Assembly (NCBI RefSeq): GCF_013282575.1 | Contig: NZ_JAAAYE010000032.1 | Span: 1-64,000 of the forward strand | Length of the DNA stretch: 64,000 nt | Reading direction: 5' to 3' | Origin: Paraburkholderia sp. NMBU_R16 | Lineage (GTDB): Bacteria; Pseudomonadota; Gammaproteobacteria; Burkholderiales; Burkholderiaceae | In this document: positions 10,248 through 20,515 of the stretch, in pieces | Layout: every line of letters starts with the position of its first letter | How positions within the stretch are numbered: the first letter of the stretch is position 1 | Notes under the pieces: generated by a model | What the model saw: the letters and a program-made list of their open reading frames with translations, nothing else | What the model was told of the DNA's origin: nothing | Database searches by the model: none | Program-made: the position numbers and the translations under genes

Positions 10248-12470
10248 ATGATTGCCGAAAACGACGCCGCGGCGTTGCCATCCTGCGAGGAGGCGCTCGC
10301 CTTCGTGCGCGAGCACGCGGGCGACGCGCGCTTGCCGACGGGCGAATTGCTGGCCGATCACGCCGAGGGAACCGCGACGATCGTGCGCAAGCTCAATGTC
10401 GATCCGCCCGCCGTGCTGGCGGCCGCGCTCTTTGTGCTCACGCCGCGTCTGGAGGACCCGGAGCGCAAGATCGCGGAGCGCTTCGGCGAGGAAGTCGCCC
10501 GGCTCGTCGGCGACGTGCGCAAGCTGCTGCGGCTCGGTACCGTGAGCCTGCGCGTGACGCAAAGCGTAGCGGCCGACGCCAGTCGCGAAGCGCAGGAGGA
10601 GCGGCGCGCGCAAATCGAGGCGCTGCGCAAGATGCTGCTCGCGTTCGCGCAGGATATCCGGGTCGTGTTGATCCGGCTCGCGTCGCGCTTGCAGTCGCTG
10701 CGATACTACGCTGCGGCGAAGCGCTCGCCGGGCATCGACGTCGCCCGGGAAACGCTCGATATCTACGCGCCGCTCGCGAACCGGCTCGGCATCTGGCAGC
10801 TCAAATGGGAACTCGAGGATCTCGCGTTCCGCTTCGAAGACCCGGACACCTACAAGCGCATCGCCAAGCTGCTCGACGAAAAGCGGGTCGAGCGCGAGAC
10901 GTACGTCGCAAGTGCGATCGAACGGCTGCAGCAGGAGCTTGCCGCAGCGCACATCCGGGCCGAAGTCAGCGGGCGGCCGAAGCATATCTACAGCATCTGG
11001 CGCAAGATGCGCGGCAAGGCGCTCGATTTCGCGGAGCTCTACGATGTGCGCGCGTTTCGCGTCATCGTGCCCGACATCAAGGACTGCTACACGGTGCTGG
11101 GCATCGTTCACAATCTCTGGCAGCCCGTGCCGAAGGAATTCGACGACTACATCTCTCGCCCGAAGCCGAACGGCTACAAATCGCTCCATACGGTAGTGAT
11201 CGGCGACGACGGTCGTGCCTTCGAAGTCCAGATTCGCACGCAGGAGATGCACCGCTTCGCCGAATACGGCGTGGCCGCGCATTGGCGTTACAAGGAAGCC
11301 GGCGTGCGCGGCTACGGCGGGCAGTTCACCGCGAGCGAGAAGTACGACGAGAAGATCGCCTGGCTGCGCCAGCTGCTCGCCTGGAAAGACGAAGTCGCCG
11401 AGGGCGAGCATGCGGAGAACCCTTGGGAGCAACTGCGCCACGCCACGCTCGACGACGATCACATCTACGTCATGACACCGCAGGCACGCGTGATCGCGCT
11501 GCCGCAAGGGGCCACGCCTGTCGATTTCGCCTACCACCTGCATAGCGAACTCGGCCACCGCTGCCGTGGCGCGCGGGTGGACGGCGCGATGGTGCCGCTC
11601 AATACGCCGCTTTCGAACGGACAGACGGTCGAGATCATTGCGGTGAAGGAGGGTGGGCCGTCGCGCGACTGGCTCAACCCGCAGCTGGGTTATCTGCAAA
11701 GTGCGCGCGCGCGTCAGAAGGTCCGCGCCTGGTTCAACGCGATCGACTCGCAAGAGAACGTTGCCAACGGACGGGCTATCGTCGAGAAGACGTTGCAGCG
11801 CGAAGGGAAGACGTCGGTCAGTCTCGATCAGCTGGCGGCGAAGCTCGGTTTCAAGTCGCCGGAAGAGCTTTTTTCGCAGGTGGGCAAAGACGAGTTCAGC
11901 GTGCGTGCGATCGAGCAGGCGCTGTCCGACACGCCGCCGCCCGAACCGCAGCCCGAGGCGCCCGCGCAATTCGAAAAGCGCGGCAGCGGCTCGAGCGTGG
12001 CGCACGGCGCATCGGCCGGTGTGCTCGTGGTCGGCGTCGACGCGCTACTCACGCAGCTTGCACGATGCTGCCGGCCGGCGCCGCCCGACGCGATCAGCGG
12101 GTTCGTTACGCGCGGCAAGGGCGTGTCGATCCATCGCGACGACTGCCCCATGTTTTTACGCATGGCGGCGCGCGCGCCGGAGCGCGTACTGCAGACCGCG
12201 TGGTCGGCCGATGTGCTGGGTGGCCGCGGCGCTTCGGTCTATCCGGTCGACTTGACGATCGAGGCGCAGGACCGGCAGGGGCTCTTGCGCGACATCTCCG
12301 AAGTGTTCGCGCGCGAGAAGATGAACGTCGTCGGCGTGAAGACGATGAGCCGGCGCAACGCGGCGTTCATGCAGTTCACCGTCGAGGTGTCGAACGCGGC
12401 GCAGGTACAGCGCGCGTGCACGTTGCTTGGCGAAGTGAGCGGCGTGGTGCGCGCGGCGCGTAAAGGGTAA
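10248..12470 (+). CDS. relA: GTP pyrophosphokinase RelA ((p)ppGpp synthetase)
   Basis: Ribosome-associated synthetase of the stringent-response alarmone, 740 aa, close to E. coli RelA length. The N-terminal HD region is degenerate: the hydrolase HD motif of SpoT is missing (LFVLTPRLEDPE instead), as expected for a synthesis-only RelA. The synthetase domain starts near Y265 (YDVRAFRVIVPD) and includes PKPNGYKSLHT and EVQIRTQEMH. A TGS domain lies about 405-465 and an ACT domain about 660-740. ATG at 10248 was chosen over a longer open frame that overlaps the RidA gene. Confidence 0.95.
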   Translation: MIAENDAAALPSCEEALAFVREHAGDARLPTGELLADHAEGTATIVRKLNVDPPAVLAAALFVLTPRLEDPERKIAERFGEEVARLVGDVRKLLRLGTVSLRVTQSVAADASREAQEERRAQIEALRKMLLAFAQDIRVVLIRLASRLQSLRYYAAAKRSPGIDVARETLDIYAPLANRLGIWQLKWELEDLAFRFEDPDTYKRIAKLLDEKRVERETYVASAIERLQQELAAAHIRAEVSGRPKHIYSIWRKMRGKALDFAELYDVRAFRVIVPDIKDCYTVLGIVHNLWQPVPKEFDDYISRPKPNGYKSLHTVVIGDDGRAFEVQIRTQEMHRFAEYGVAAHWRYKEAGVRGYGGQFTASEKYDEKIAWLRQLLAWKDEVAEGEHAENPWEQLRHATLDDDHIYVMTPQARVIALPQGATPVDFAYHLHSELGHRCRGARVDGAMVPLNTPLSNGQTVEIIAVKEGGPSRDWLNPQLGYLQSARARQKVRAWFNAIDSQENVANGRAIVEKTLQREGKTSVSLDQLAAKLGFKSPEELFSQVGKDEFSVRAIEQALSDTPPPEPQPEAPAQFEKRGSGSSVAHGASAGVLVVGVDALLTQLARCCRPAPPDAISGFVTRGKGVSIHRDDCPMFLRMAARAPERVLQTAWSADVLGGRGASVYPVDLTIEAQDRQGLLRDISEVFAREKMNVVGVKTMSRRNAAFMQFTVEVSNAAQVQRACTLLGEVSGVVRAARKG

Positions 12471-12547
12471 CGGACGGCGCAAACGGCGGCGCGGGGAACG
12501 AGGCCCGCGAACGACTTCTGCACTTGCATGTGAAAGCATAAAAGTGC

Positions 12548-12576
12548 TTGCCAAGTTTTCAGGGACTCCATATAAT
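12548..12576 (+). promoter_or_regulatory. Sigma-70 promoter of tRNA-Val
   Basis: TTGCCA at 12548-12553 and a perfect TATAAT at 12571-12576 with 17-bp spacing, 12 bases upstream of the mature tRNA 5' end. Confidence 0.9.
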
Positions 12577-12588
12577 CGCTCTTTCTTC

Positions 12589-12665
12589 AGGCTCGTAGCT
12601 CAGCTGGTTAGAGCACCACCTTGACATGGTGGGGGTCGTTGGTTCGAGTCCAATCGAGCCTACCA
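12589..12665 (+). tRNA. tRNA-Val (GAC)
   Basis: A 77-nt cloverleaf: acceptor AGGCTCG pairs with CGAGCCT at 12655-12661, anticodon loop TTGACAT gives anticodon GAC, T-loop TTCGAGTC is present and CCA is encoded. It has its own consensus promoter and terminator. Confidence 0.97.
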
Positions 12666-12676
12666 ACGAAATACGA

Positions 12677-12697
12677 AAATCCGGCTTGCCGGTTTTT
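12677..12697 (+). terminator. Intrinsic terminator after tRNA-Val
   Basis: Five-bp CCGGC/GCCGG stem (12681-12692) flanked by an A-run and followed by TTTTT at 12693-12697, 12 bases after the tRNA. Confidence 0.75.
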
Positions 12698-12836
12698 CAA
12701 GCAGCGCGAAATACGCCCTCGGGCGTCAAAGGCGAATACGGTTATGACACCGCGAACGTTGACCGAAACAACTTCGGAACGACGCTAGTCGAGGACCTCT
12801 TTCGCCCTGTTTCAGTATCTGCGGTTAATGAAAGTG

Positions 12837-12872
12837 AATGCGGCCCCTCGAAAGCGGGGCCGCATTTTTTTT
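12837..12872 (+). terminator. Strong intrinsic terminator or attenuator upstream of thrS
   Basis: Perfect 11-bp stem (12837-12847 with 12856-12866) followed by an eight-T run. No gene ends just before it: the tRNA has its own terminator 140 bases earlier. It may end an unannotated small transcript or act as an attenuator in a thrS leader. The 138 bases between the two terminators hold no convincing ORF. Confidence 0.8.
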
Positions 12873-13001
12873 GTCGGTCCGAGTTGGCGCTTCAGCGCTT
12901 ACTCGGGCCCCATGCTGGGTCGACTCCAGTTAGTGCTTCAGCACTGACTGGAGTCCCGCCAGCGGTCGGTCCGAGTTGGCGCTGAAGCGCCAACTCGGAC
13001 C
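12873..13001 (+). promoter_or_regulatory. Three tandem long hairpins in the thrS leader
   Basis: Three successive inverted repeats with 16-nt arms and two-base loops: 12876-12909 (imperfect, one mismatch and two wobbles), 12922-12955 (one G:U wobble) and 12968-13001 (perfect). The first and third share a 19-nt direct repeat (12873-12891 and 12965-12983). All three have the same apex design, GCGCT or GTGCT facing its complement. They lie between a terminator and the thrS ribosome-binding site GGAGAG at 13032-13037. A regulatory leader, or expansion of a repetitive palindrome, are both possible. Confidence 0.8.
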
Positions 13002-13043
13002 TCTGACGATGCCGCGCGCTTCGCGGCAACCGGAGAGAACGCA

Positions 13044-14951
13044 ATGGTTTCGATACGCCTGCCAGACGGTTCGGTTCGACAGTACGAGCATCCGGTCACG
13101 GTTGCCGAGGTCGCGGCCTCCATCGGTCCCGGTCTTGCCAAGGCCGCCTTGGGCGGCAAGCTCGATGGGGAACTCGTCGATACGTCGACGCTGATCGAGC
13201 GCGACGCGTCGCTTGCCATCGTCACGGACAAAGACCCCGATGGCCTCGACATCATTCGCCATTCGACGGCCCACCTGCTCGCGTATGCGGTGAAGGATCT
13301 CTACCCCGAAGCGCAGGTCACGATCGGGCCGGTGATCGACAACGGTTTTTATTACGACTTTGCGTATCAGCGGCCATTCACGCCCGAAGATCTCGAGAAG
13401 ATCGAAAAGCGCATGCAGGAACTCGCGAAGAAGGACGAGCCCGTCACGCGGCGCGTGGTATCGCGCGACGAAGCCGTCGAGTACTTCAAAAGCATCGGCG
13501 AGCGATACAAGGCCGAGATCATCGAATCGATTCCCGCCGAGGACGAGATCAAGCTGTACGCTCATGGCGGCTTCACCGACTTGTGCCGCGGGCCGCACGT
13601 GCCGTCGACGGGCAAGCTGAAGGTCTTCAAGCTGATGAAGGTCGCGGGCGCGTATTGGCGCGGCGATTCGAAGAACGAGCAGTTGCAGCGGATCTACGGT
13701 ACGGCGTGGGCGAAGAAGGAGGAGCAGGATGCCTATCTGCACATGCTCGAGGAAGCGGAGAAGCGCGATCACCGCAAGCTCGGCCGTCAGCTCGACCTGT
13801 TCCATCTGCAGGACGAGTCGCCCGGGATGGTGTTCTGGCATCCGAAGGGGTGGACGCTGTGGCAGCAGGTCGAGCAGTACATGCGCCGCCGCGTGAATGC
13901 GGACGACTATCTCGAGATCAAGACGCCGATGATCATGGATCGCTCGCTGTGGGAAGCGTCGGGCCATTGGCAGAACTATCGCGAGAACATGTTCACGACG
14001 GAATCGGAAAAGCGCGACTACGCGATCAAGCCGATGAACTGTCCCGGGCACGTTCAGGTCTTCAAGCACGGCCTGCGCTCGTACCGCGATTTGCCGCTGC
14101 GCTACGCCGAATTCGGCTCGTGCCACCGCAATGAGGCGTCGGGCGCGCTGCATGGGCTCATGCGCGTGCGCGGCTTCGTGCAGGACGATGGACACATTTT
14201 CTGCACCGAAGAGCAGTTCATCGCGGAATCGATCAAGTTCAATACGCTGGCGATGAGCGTCTATCGCGACTTCGGCTTCGACCATATCGATATCAAACTG
14301 TCGCTGCGCCCCGAGCAGCGCGCGGGCACGGACGAGATCTGGGACCGGGCCGAGGCCGGACTTCGCGAAGCGCTGACGGCGTGCGGATTGCAATGGGAAG
14401 AGCTCGACGGCGAAGGCGCGTTCTACGGTCCCAAGATCGAGTACCACATCAAGGACGCGCTGGGCCGCTCGTGGCAGTGCGGCACGCTTCAGCTCGACAT
14501 GGTGCTCCCGGAGCGCCTGGGCGCCGAATATGTCGCCGAGGACAACAGCCGCCGGCGGCCGGTCATGCTGCATCGGGCCATCGTAGGCTCGATGGAGCGT
14601 TTCCTGGGTATTCTGATCGAGCATCACGCCGGTGCGATGCCGGCCTGGCTCGCGCCGACCCAGGCGGTGGTCATGAATATCGCCGAAAGCCAGGCCCAGT
14701 ATGCGAGTGCGCTGGTCCAAACGTTGCAAAAACAAGGGCTTAGAATCGAGGCCGATTTGCGCAACGAGAAAATTAGCTATAAAATACGCGAGCATACGCT
14801 TGAAAAGGTGCCGTATCTGCTCGTGGTCGGCGATAAAGAGCGTGATGCACAAACGGTAGCCGTGCGTGCCCGTGGCGGTGTGGATCTTGGCGTGATGCCG
14901 GTCGACACCTTCGTTGAGCGCCTGCGTCAGGATGTCCAGGCCTTCAAGTAA
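13044..14951 (+). CDS. thrS: Threonyl-tRNA synthetase
   Basis: Charges tRNA-Thr in the cytoplasm; 635 aa, standard bacterial length. Domain order: TGS (about 1-60), editing domain with [10 protein letters not shown] and DLCRGPH elements, class II catalytic core with [18 protein letters not shown] (zinc-ligand cysteine) and EFGSCHRNE, and the C-terminal anticodon-binding domain from about residue 535. The ATG at 13044 follows GGAGAG. It heads the conserved thrS-infC-rpmI-rplT-pheST-ihfA series and is preceded by the hairpin leader, which is a candidate control site. Confidence 0.97.
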   Translation: MVSIRLPDGSVRQYEHPVTVAEVAASIGPGLAKAALGGKLDGELVDTSTLIERDASLAIVTDKDPDGLDIIRHSTAHLLAYAVKDLYPEAQVTIGPVIDNGFYYDFAYQRPFTPEDLEKIEKRMQELAKKDEPVTRRVVSRDEAVEYFKSIGERYKAEIIESIPAEDEIKLYAHGGFTDLCRGPHVPSTGKLKVFKLMKVAGAYWRGDSKNEQLQRIYGTAWAKKEEQDAYLHMLEEAEKRDHRKLGRQLDLFHLQDESPGMVFWHPKGWTLWQQVEQYMRRRVNADDYLEIKTPMIMDRSLWEASGHWQNYRENMFTTESEKRDYAIKPMNCPGHVQVFKHGLRSYRDLPLRYAEFGSCHRNEASGALHGLMRVRGFVQDDGHIFCTEEQFIAESIKFNTLAMSVYRDFGFDHIDIKLSLRPEQRAGTDEIWDRAEAGLREALTACGLQWEELDGEGAFYGPKIEYHIKDALGRSWQCGTLQLDMVLPERLGAEYVAEDNSRRRPVMLHRAIVGSMERFLGILIEHHAGAMPAWLAPTQAVVMNIAESQAQYASALVQTLQKQGLRIEADLRNEKISYKIREHTLEKVPYLLVVGDKERDAQTVAVRARGGVDLGVMPVDTFVERLRQDVQAFK

Positions 14952-14998
14952 CCACTTGGCAGCGCGGCTCGTTTTTTTAATTTTTAGAGGAACCGAAC

Positions 14999-15520
14999 AT
15001 CGCTACTGATAAGTCGCATCGCATCAACGGTGAAATTTCTGCACCCGAGGTGCGTCTGGTCGGAATCGACAACGAACCGCTCGGCATCGTAAAACTGGCT
15101 GATGCTTTCCGCATGTCGGAACAGCAGGACGTGGATCTGGTGGAAATCGCACCCCAGGCGGTCCCGCCCGTTTGCCGCTTGATGGACTACGGCAAATTCA
15201 AGTACCAGGAAGCGAAAAAGCAGCACGAGGCCAAGCTCAAGCAGAAGGTCATCCAGGTCAAGGAAGTGAAATTCCGTCCCGGGACCGACGACGGTGATTA
15301 CAACGTCAAACTGCGCAACCTCGTACGCTTCCTCGAGGACGGCGACAAGACGAAGATCACGTTGCGTTTCCGCGGTCGCGAGATGGCGCACCAGGAAATC
15401 GGTATGCGGATGCTCGAGCGCCTGCGCACCGACCTAGACGAGGTCGGGCAGGTCGAGCAGATGCCGAAAATGGAAGGGCGCCAGATGATCATGGTGCTCG
15501 CGCCGAAAAAGAAGAAGTGA
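14999..15520 (+). CDS. infC: Translation initiation factor IF-3, non-canonical ATC start
   Basis: IF-3 keeps ribosomal subunits apart and proofreads initiator codon-anticodon pairing. The 173-aa frame begins at an ATC codon (14999-15001), seven bases after the TAGAGGA ribosome-binding site at 14985-14991; there is no in-frame ATG or GTG near that site, and the next GTG (position 18) would remove the conserved KSHRINGEI start. Rare AUU/AUC initiation is the known autoregulatory device of infC. C-terminal lysine-rich tail KKKK is normal. It lies 47 bases after thrS. Confidence 0.95.
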   Translation: MATDKSHRINGEISAPEVRLVGIDNEPLGIVKLADAFRMSEQQDVDLVEIAPQAVPPVCRLMDYGKFKYQEAKKQHEAKLKQKVIQVKEVKFRPGTDDGDYNVKLRNLVRFLEDGDKTKITLRFRGREMAHQEIGMRMLERLRTDLDEVGQVEQMPKMEGRQMIMVLAPKKKK

Positions 15521-15529
15521 GGCGTCGTG

Positions 15530-15614
15530 CCGCGAACGGAACGGTCGTTCGCGGTACGTCGGCTTCGCACAGGCAGTACCCGGCAGGTTTCGGAACGACG
15601 CGAAGCGTCGTTCC
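15530..15614 (+). promoter_or_regulatory. Hairpins in the infC-rpmI spacer
   Basis: Two perfect stems, 9 bp (15530-15538 with 15546-15554) and 10 bp (15592-15601 with 15605-15614), lie in the unusually long 224-base spacer between infC and rpmI. Neither has a T-run, so they are not intrinsic terminators. In other bacteria L20 represses this operon through structured RNA upstream of rpmI; such a role here is inference. Confidence 0.5.
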
Positions 15615-15744
15615 CGGAAATGCGGCGGGCCCGGGAGGTTTCGGGCTGGGCGCCGCAAACAAGTGGACTGGGTTTCGAAGGGCGGATCTGGGGCATTTTG
15701 CCGGCCGCACACCCATCGCCATCTAATAAATGGAGTTGTTCGTC

Positions 15745-15942
15745 ATGCCTAAGATGAAAACCAAGAAGAGCGCTGCAAAGCGCTTCGTGGTGCGTCCGGG
15801 CGGTACCGTCAAGCGCGGTCAAGCCTTCAAGCGCCACATCCTCACGAAGAAGACCACGAAGAACAAGCGCCATCTGCGCGGTTCCGCCGCGGTGCACGAG
15901 ACCAATCTGGACTCGGTGCGCGCGATGCTGCCGTTCGCTTAA
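15745..15942 (+). CDS. rpmI: 50S ribosomal protein L35
   Basis: Small basic 65-aa protein of the large subunit with the canonical start [14 protein letters not shown] and [17 protein letters not shown] at 15745 gives the standard N-terminus; an in-frame ATG at 15730 would add five unrelated residues. It is 30 bases ahead of rplT. Confidence 0.97.
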   Translation: MPKMKTKKSAAKRFVVRPGGTVKRGQAFKRHILTKKTTKNKRHLRGSAAVHETNLDSVRAMLPFA

Positions 15943-15972
15943 CCCTCAACCGACAACTCATAGGAGCGAAAC

Positions 15973-16332
15973 ATGCCTCGAGTCAAACGTGGGGTTACAG
16001 CACGTGCCCGCCACAAGAAGATCATCAACCTTGCGAAGGGCTATCGCGGCCGTCGCAACAACGTCTTCCGCATTGCGAAGCAAGCGGTCATGCGTGCAGG
16101 TCAGTACGCATACCGTGACCGTCGCAACAAGAAGCGTGTGTTCCGCGCGCTGTGGATCACGCGTATCAACGCGGCGGTGCGCCAGCACGATATGACGTAC
16201 AGCGTGTTCATCAACGGCCTGAAGAAGGCGTCGATCGAACTCGACCGCAAGGTGCTGGCCGATATGGCCGTGTTCGACAAGGCTGCTTTTGCCGCGATCG
16301 TGAAGCAGGTGAAAGCCGCCGTCGCAGCCTAA
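15973..16332 (+). CDS. rplT: 50S ribosomal protein L20
   Basis: 119-aa primary rRNA-binding protein of the large subunit, starting [16 protein letters not shown], with [20 protein letters not shown] typical of the family. A TAGGAGCG ribosome-binding site precedes the ATG. In other bacteria L20 also represses its own operon. A strong terminator follows at 16395-16430. Confidence 0.97.
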   Translation: MPRVKRGVTARARHKKIINLAKGYRGRRNNVFRIAKQAVMRAGQYAYRDRRNKKRVFRALWITRINAAVRQHDMTYSVFINGLKKASIELDRKVLADMAVFDKAAFAAIVKQVKAAVAA

Positions 16333-16394
16333 TTGCGAAATTAGTACTGCGTGGTTCGTGGCGGCGGTATCGGTAAAAGCCGGTGTCGCCGCGA

Positions 16395-16430
16395 CAAAAA
16401 CGGGGGCTCCTCACCGAGCCCCCGTTTTTG
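16395..16430 (+). terminator. Intrinsic terminator after rplT
   Basis: Perfect 15-bp stem (16395-16409 with 16416-16430) ending in a T-run. It separates the ribosomal-protein genes from pheST, implying read-through or a separate pheS promoter in the following 55 bases. Confidence 0.9.
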
Positions 16431-16484
16431 TTGGTCGAGCGCTTTCTCTCGTAATTTTTCCTCGACGTTGAAATGATGGGATCA

Positions 16485-17498
16485 ATGGATCTGGACCAGA
16501 TTGTTGCCGAGGCGCAAAGGGCCTTTGACGAAGCCGCCGATGGCGTCACGCTCGAAAACGAGAAGGCGCGGTTCCTCGGCAAGGCGGGTGTGCTGACCGA
16601 GCTCCTCAAGGGGCTCGGCAAGCTCGATCCCGACCTGCGCAAGACCGAGGGCGCGCGTATCAACGTCGCGAAGCAGCAAGTCGAAGCCGCGCTTTCCGCG
16701 CGCCGCGATGCGTTGGCCGAGGCGCTATTGAATCAGCGGCTCGCCGCCGAGGCGGTCGATGTCACGTTGCCCGGCCGCGGCACCGGCGCGGGAAGTCTGC
16801 ACCCCGTGATGCGCACCTGGGAACGGGTCGAGCAGATCTTCGGCTCGATCGGTTTCGATGTGGCCGATGGCCCGGAGATCGAGACGGACTGGTACAACTT
16901 CACCGCATTGAATAGCCCGGAAAACCATCCGGCGCGCTCGATGCAGGACACGTTTTACATCGACGGCACAGATGCAACGGGGCGCCCCTTGCTGTTGCGC
17001 ACGCATACGAGCCCGATGCAGGTGCGATATGCGCGCACCAACAAGCCGCCGATCAAGGTCATCGTGCCCGGACGCACGTATCGCGTCGACAGCGACGCGA
17101 CGCACTCGCCGATGTTCAATCAGGTTGAGGGGCTGTGGATCGACGAGCACATCAGCTTCGCCGATCTGAAAGGCGTCTATACCGATTTCCTCAGGAAGTT
17201 TTTCGAGCGCGACGATATCTCGGTGCGGTTCCGGCCGTCGTACTTTCCGTTCACCGAGCCCTCGGCCGAAATCGACATGAAGTTCGAGGAAGGCAAGAAT
17301 GCCGGCAAGTGGCTCGAGATCTCGGGTTCGGGGCAGGTGCATCCCAACGTCATCCGCAATATGGGCCTCGATCCCGAGCGCTATATCGGCTTCGCGTTCG
17401 GCAGCGGGCTCGAGCGCCTGACGATGCTGCGCTACGGCGTGCAGGACTTGCGGCTCTTTTTCGAAAACGATCTGCGCTTTTTGCGGCAATTTGCCTGA
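16485..17498 (+). CDS. pheS: Phenylalanyl-tRNA synthetase alpha subunit
   Basis: Catalytic subunit of the (alpha-beta)2 class II synthetase, 337 aa. An N-terminal coiled-coil tRNA-binding segment is followed by motif 2 (about [11 protein letters not shown]) and motif 3 [22 protein letters not shown] at 16485 is the usual N-terminus; in-frame ATGs at 16473 and 16476 would add a few residues and cannot be excluded. pheT begins 58 bases after the stop. Confidence 0.96.
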   Translation: MDLDQIVAEAQRAFDEAADGVTLENEKARFLGKAGVLTELLKGLGKLDPDLRKTEGARINVAKQQVEAALSARRDALAEALLNQRLAAEAVDVTLPGRGTGAGSLHPVMRTWERVEQIFGSIGFDVADGPEIETDWYNFTALNSPENHPARSMQDTFYIDGTDATGRPLLLRTHTSPMQVRYARTNKPPIKVIVPGRTYRVDSDATHSPMFNQVEGLWIDEHISFADLKGVYTDFLRKFFERDDISVRFRPSYFPFTEPSAEIDMKFEEGKNAGKWLEISGSGQVHPNVIRNMGLDPERYIGFAFGSGLERLTMLRYGVQDLRLFFENDLRFLRQFA

Positions 17499-17556
17499 TG
17501 CCGCGCGCGCTTGGCGTCGCCTCGGCTGGACCTCATTCATTCGAACGTAGACACTC

Positions 17557-19989
17557 ATGCAATTCCCTGAATCCTGGCTTCGCGCATTCGTCGATCCGCA
17601 ACTGACGACCGAAGAGCTGTCGCACGCGCTGACGATGGCTGGCCTCGAAGTCGAATCGCTGCGGCCTGCCGCTCCTCCCACATCGAAGATCGTCGTCGGG
17701 CGTGTGCTCGAAGTCGTCAAGCATCCCGATGCAGATAAGCTCAACGTCTGCCAGGTCGATGCAGGCACCGGCGCGACGCTCAACATCGTGTGCGGTGCGC
17801 CGAACGTCGCCCCGGGCATCAAGGTGCCGGTTGCGCTCGTGGGCGCGCAGCTGCCGCCGGCCGAGGAGGGCGGCGCGCCGTTCGCGATCAAGCTCTCGAA
17901 ACTGCGCGGCGTCGAAAGCCAGGGCATGCTGTGCTCCGCGCGTGAGCTCAAACTCTCGGAAGACCACAGTGGCCTTTTGATCCTCCCCGACGATACGCCG
18001 GTGGGTCAGGATATTCGCGAGACGTTGAATCTCGACGATACGATTTTCGAAATCAAGCTGACACCGAACAAGGCCGATTGTCTGTCGGTCTTTGGCGTGG
18101 CGCGCGAGACGTCCGCCATTACGGGCGCACCGCTCAAGCCGCTTGCGATCGAGCCGGTGCAGGCCGCACTCGACGAGACGCTGCCGGTCACCATCGCAGC
18201 CCCGGATTTGTGCGGCCGGTTCTCCGGGCGCGTGATTCGCGGCGTGAATGCGCGCGCGGCAACGCCGCAATGGATGGTCGAACGGCTGGAGCGTTCAGGA
18301 CAACGAAGCATTTCGGCGCTCGTCGATATCTCGAACTACGTGATGCTCGAGCTCGGCCGGCCGACGCACGTTTTCGATCTCGACAAGATTCATCGCGGCA
18401 TCGAAGCGCGCTGGGGCCGCCGCGGCGAGAGCCTGGAACTGCTGAACGGCAATACGATCGAGCTCGACGAGACGGTGGGTGTCATCGCCGACGATCGGCA
18501 AGTCGAAAGCCTGGCGGGCATCATGGGTGGCGAGCGCACGTCGGTCACGCTCGATACGACGAACATTTATCTCGAGGCGGCGTTCTGGTGGCCCGACAGT
18601 ATCCGCGGGCGCGCACGCCGGTACAACTTCTCGACCGACGCGGCCCATCGCTTCGAGCGTGGCGTCGATTACTCGACGACGGTCGAGCACATCGAATACA
18701 TCACGCGTTTGATTCTCGATATTTGCGGCGGCAAGGCCGGTCCGGTCGACGATCAAACGGTCAACGTACCGAAGCGCACGCCCGTCGCGATGCGTGTGGC
18801 GCGTGCGCAGCGCATCATCGGCGTGCCGGTTCCCGCCGATGAGATGGCGCGTATTTTCGAACGCCTTGGACTTGCGTTCGAGTTCGACGGCGAGCGGTTC
18901 TCCGTCACGCCGCCGCCGTACCGCTTCGATATCGAGATCGAGGAAGATCTGATCGAGGAGGTGGCGCGTATTTACGGTTTCGAAAAGATTCCGGCGCGTC
19001 CGCCGATGGCGGCCAATGAAATGCGCGCGACGAACGAGACGCAACGCTCGATTCACGCGATTCGCCACGCACTGGCCGCCCGCGATTACTCGGAGACGAT
19101 CAATTTCAGCTTTGTCGACGAATCGTGGGAGCGCGATTTCGCCGGCAACGATAATCCGGTGCGGCTCGTCAATCCGATTGCGAGCCAGATGTCGGTGATG
19201 CGTACGACGCTCGTCGGCAGCCTCGTGAATGTGCTTCGCCATAACCTCAATCGGCGTGCCGAGCGTATCCGCGTGTTCGAACTCGGGCGGGTATTCCTGC
19301 ACGATGCGGCGCAGGAGGCCAGCGAATATGCCGTCGAAGGGTACGTCCAACCCAAGCGTATCGGTGCGCTTGCCTATGGGCCCGTGGCGGAAGAGCAGTG
19401 GGGCCTTCCGACACGCCAGGTCGATTTCTTCGACGTCAAGGCTGATGTCGAGGCGCTTTTCGCGCCGCGCATCGCGCGCTTCGTGAAGGCCGAGCATCCC
19501 GCGCTGCATCCTGGACGCAGTGCGCGCATCGAACTCGACGGTCGCGCAGTCGGTTTCATCGGCGAGTTGCATCCGCGCTGGATGCGGCAATACGACTTGC
19601 CGCAGGCGCCGATCGTTTTCGAGGTCGACGCCGAGGCGGTGATGGCGCGCGCGTTGCCGGTGCCCGCCGAAGTATCGAAATTTCCGCCGGTGCGGCGCGA
19701 TATTGCCGTGGTGGTGGATCAGAAGATCGAGGCCCAGGCGCTGCTGGACGAGATGCAAAAGGCGCTTGGCGAGGGCGCCGGCAAATTCGTGCAAAGGGTT
19801 GCGCTCTTCGATGAATTTCGTGCAAAATCAAATACTTCCGGTGGCTTGGCTGCGCACGAGAAAAGCCTTGCCTTCCGCGTGACCCTGCAAGATACTGGCG
19901 GCACGCTGCAGGACGAGACGGTGGATGCGGCCGTCAAGGCCTTGGTGGATCGTTTGGCTCGAGTCTACGGTGCGCGGTTGCGGGGGTAA
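17557..19989 (+). CDS. pheT: Phenylalanyl-tRNA synthetase beta subunit
   Basis: 810-aa beta subunit with the standard order: tRNA-binding (EMAP-like) domain about 40-150 with [10 protein letters not shown]3/B4 editing domain, B5 repeat, catalytic-like core and the C-terminal anticodon-binding FDX domain ([14 protein letters not shown]). The start [14 protein letters not shown] is canonical. Its co-directional neighbour ihfA lies 65 bases downstream, as in many proteobacteria. Confidence 0.96.
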   Translation: MQFPESWLRAFVDPQLTTEELSHALTMAGLEVESLRPAAPPTSKIVVGRVLEVVKHPDADKLNVCQVDAGTGATLNIVCGAPNVAPGIKVPVALVGAQLPPAEEGGAPFAIKLSKLRGVESQGMLCSARELKLSEDHSGLLILPDDTPVGQDIRETLNLDDTIFEIKLTPNKADCLSVFGVARETSAITGAPLKPLAIEPVQAALDETLPVTIAAPDLCGRFSGRVIRGVNARAATPQWMVERLERSGQRSISALVDISNYVMLELGRPTHVFDLDKIHRGIEARWGRRGESLELLNGNTIELDETVGVIADDRQVESLAGIMGGERTSVTLDTTNIYLEAAFWWPDSIRGRARRYNFSTDAAHRFERGVDYSTTVEHIEYITRLILDICGGKAGPVDDQTVNVPKRTPVAMRVARAQRIIGVPVPADEMARIFERLGLAFEFDGERFSVTPPPYRFDIEIEEDLIEEVARIYGFEKIPARPPMAANEMRATNETQRSIHAIRHALAARDYSETINFSFVDESWERDFAGNDNPVRLVNPIASQMSVMRTTLVGSLVNVLRHNLNRRAERIRVFELGRVFLHDAAQEASEYAVEGYVQPKRIGALAYGPVAEEQWGLPTRQVDFFDVKADVEALFAPRIARFVKAEHPALHPGRSARIELDGRAVGFIGELHPRWMRQYDLPQAPIVFEVDAEAVMARALPVPAEVSKFPPVRRDIAVVVDQKIEAQALLDEMQKALGEGAGKFVQRVALFDEFRAKSNTSGGLAAHEKSLAFRVTLQDTGGTLQDETVDAAVKALVDRLARVYGARLRG

Positions 19990-20054
19990 GCGCGAACAGC
20001 TTCGGAACGATGCCGGCGCTGCGCGTTGGCATCGGATGGCCGCTGTTTTTAGAT

Positions 20055-20465
20055 ATGAACGAAATGAACTCGAGTGATTTCGAAGCCCTTCTTTCGGCGC
20101 AGCGTGGCGCCATGATTCGAGAAATTCCGACCCCGCCTGCGGGCGTTTCGAGCGAAACGCCGACGCTGACGAAAGCTGAGCTGGCCGAATTGCTGTTCGA
20201 TAACGTCGGGCTCAACAAGCGTGAGGCGAAGGATATGGTCGAGGCTTTCTTCGACGTGATTCGCGACGCACTCGAAAGCGGCGATGGCGTGAAATTGTCG
20301 GGATTCGGCAATTTTCAGCTGCGGGACAAACCGCAGCGGCCCGGTCGTAACCCGAAGACAGGCGAGGCGATTCCGATTGCCGCGCGCCGCGTCGTGACGT
20401 TCCACGCAAGCCAAAAGCTCAAGGCGCTCGTCGAAAACGGAGTCGAAGCGACTTTCCCGCGCTGA
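20055..20465 (+). CDS. ihfA: Integration host factor subunit alpha
   Basis: DNA-bending nucleoid protein of the HU/IHF family, 136 aa. The core from about residue 38 ([13 protein letters not shown]) matches IHF-alpha, with the DNA-intercalating arm [14 protein letters not shown] 35-residue N-terminal extension ([19 protein letters not shown]) is longer than in E. coli and is typical of Burkholderiaceae. ATG at 20055 was chosen; longer open sequence upstream lacks family similarity. Confidence 0.95.
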   Translation: MNEMNSSDFEALLSAQRGAMIREIPTPPAGVSSETPTLTKAELAELLFDNVGLNKREAKDMVEAFFDVIRDALESGDGVKLSGFGNFQLRDKPQRPGRNPKTGEAIPIAARRVVTFHASQKLKALVENGVEATFPR

Positions 20466-20515
20466 CGAGCGAAAGGCGCGGTGTCGCGCCCATTCACCAC
20501 GACGGTTAACTGACG

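Noticed and set aside
9840-12005. 721-codon minus-strand frame opposite relA
   Set aside because: Antisense shadow of relA caused by high-GC codon bias; Arg/His-rich, no domain, while relA on the other strand is certain.
12829-12948. ATG-started 39-codon frame through the thrS leader as a possible leader peptide
   Set aside because: No run of threonine codons and no ribosome-binding site; its openness is explained by the hairpin sequence.
12930-14852. 640-codon minus-strand frame opposite thrS
   Set aside because: Antisense shadow of thrS.
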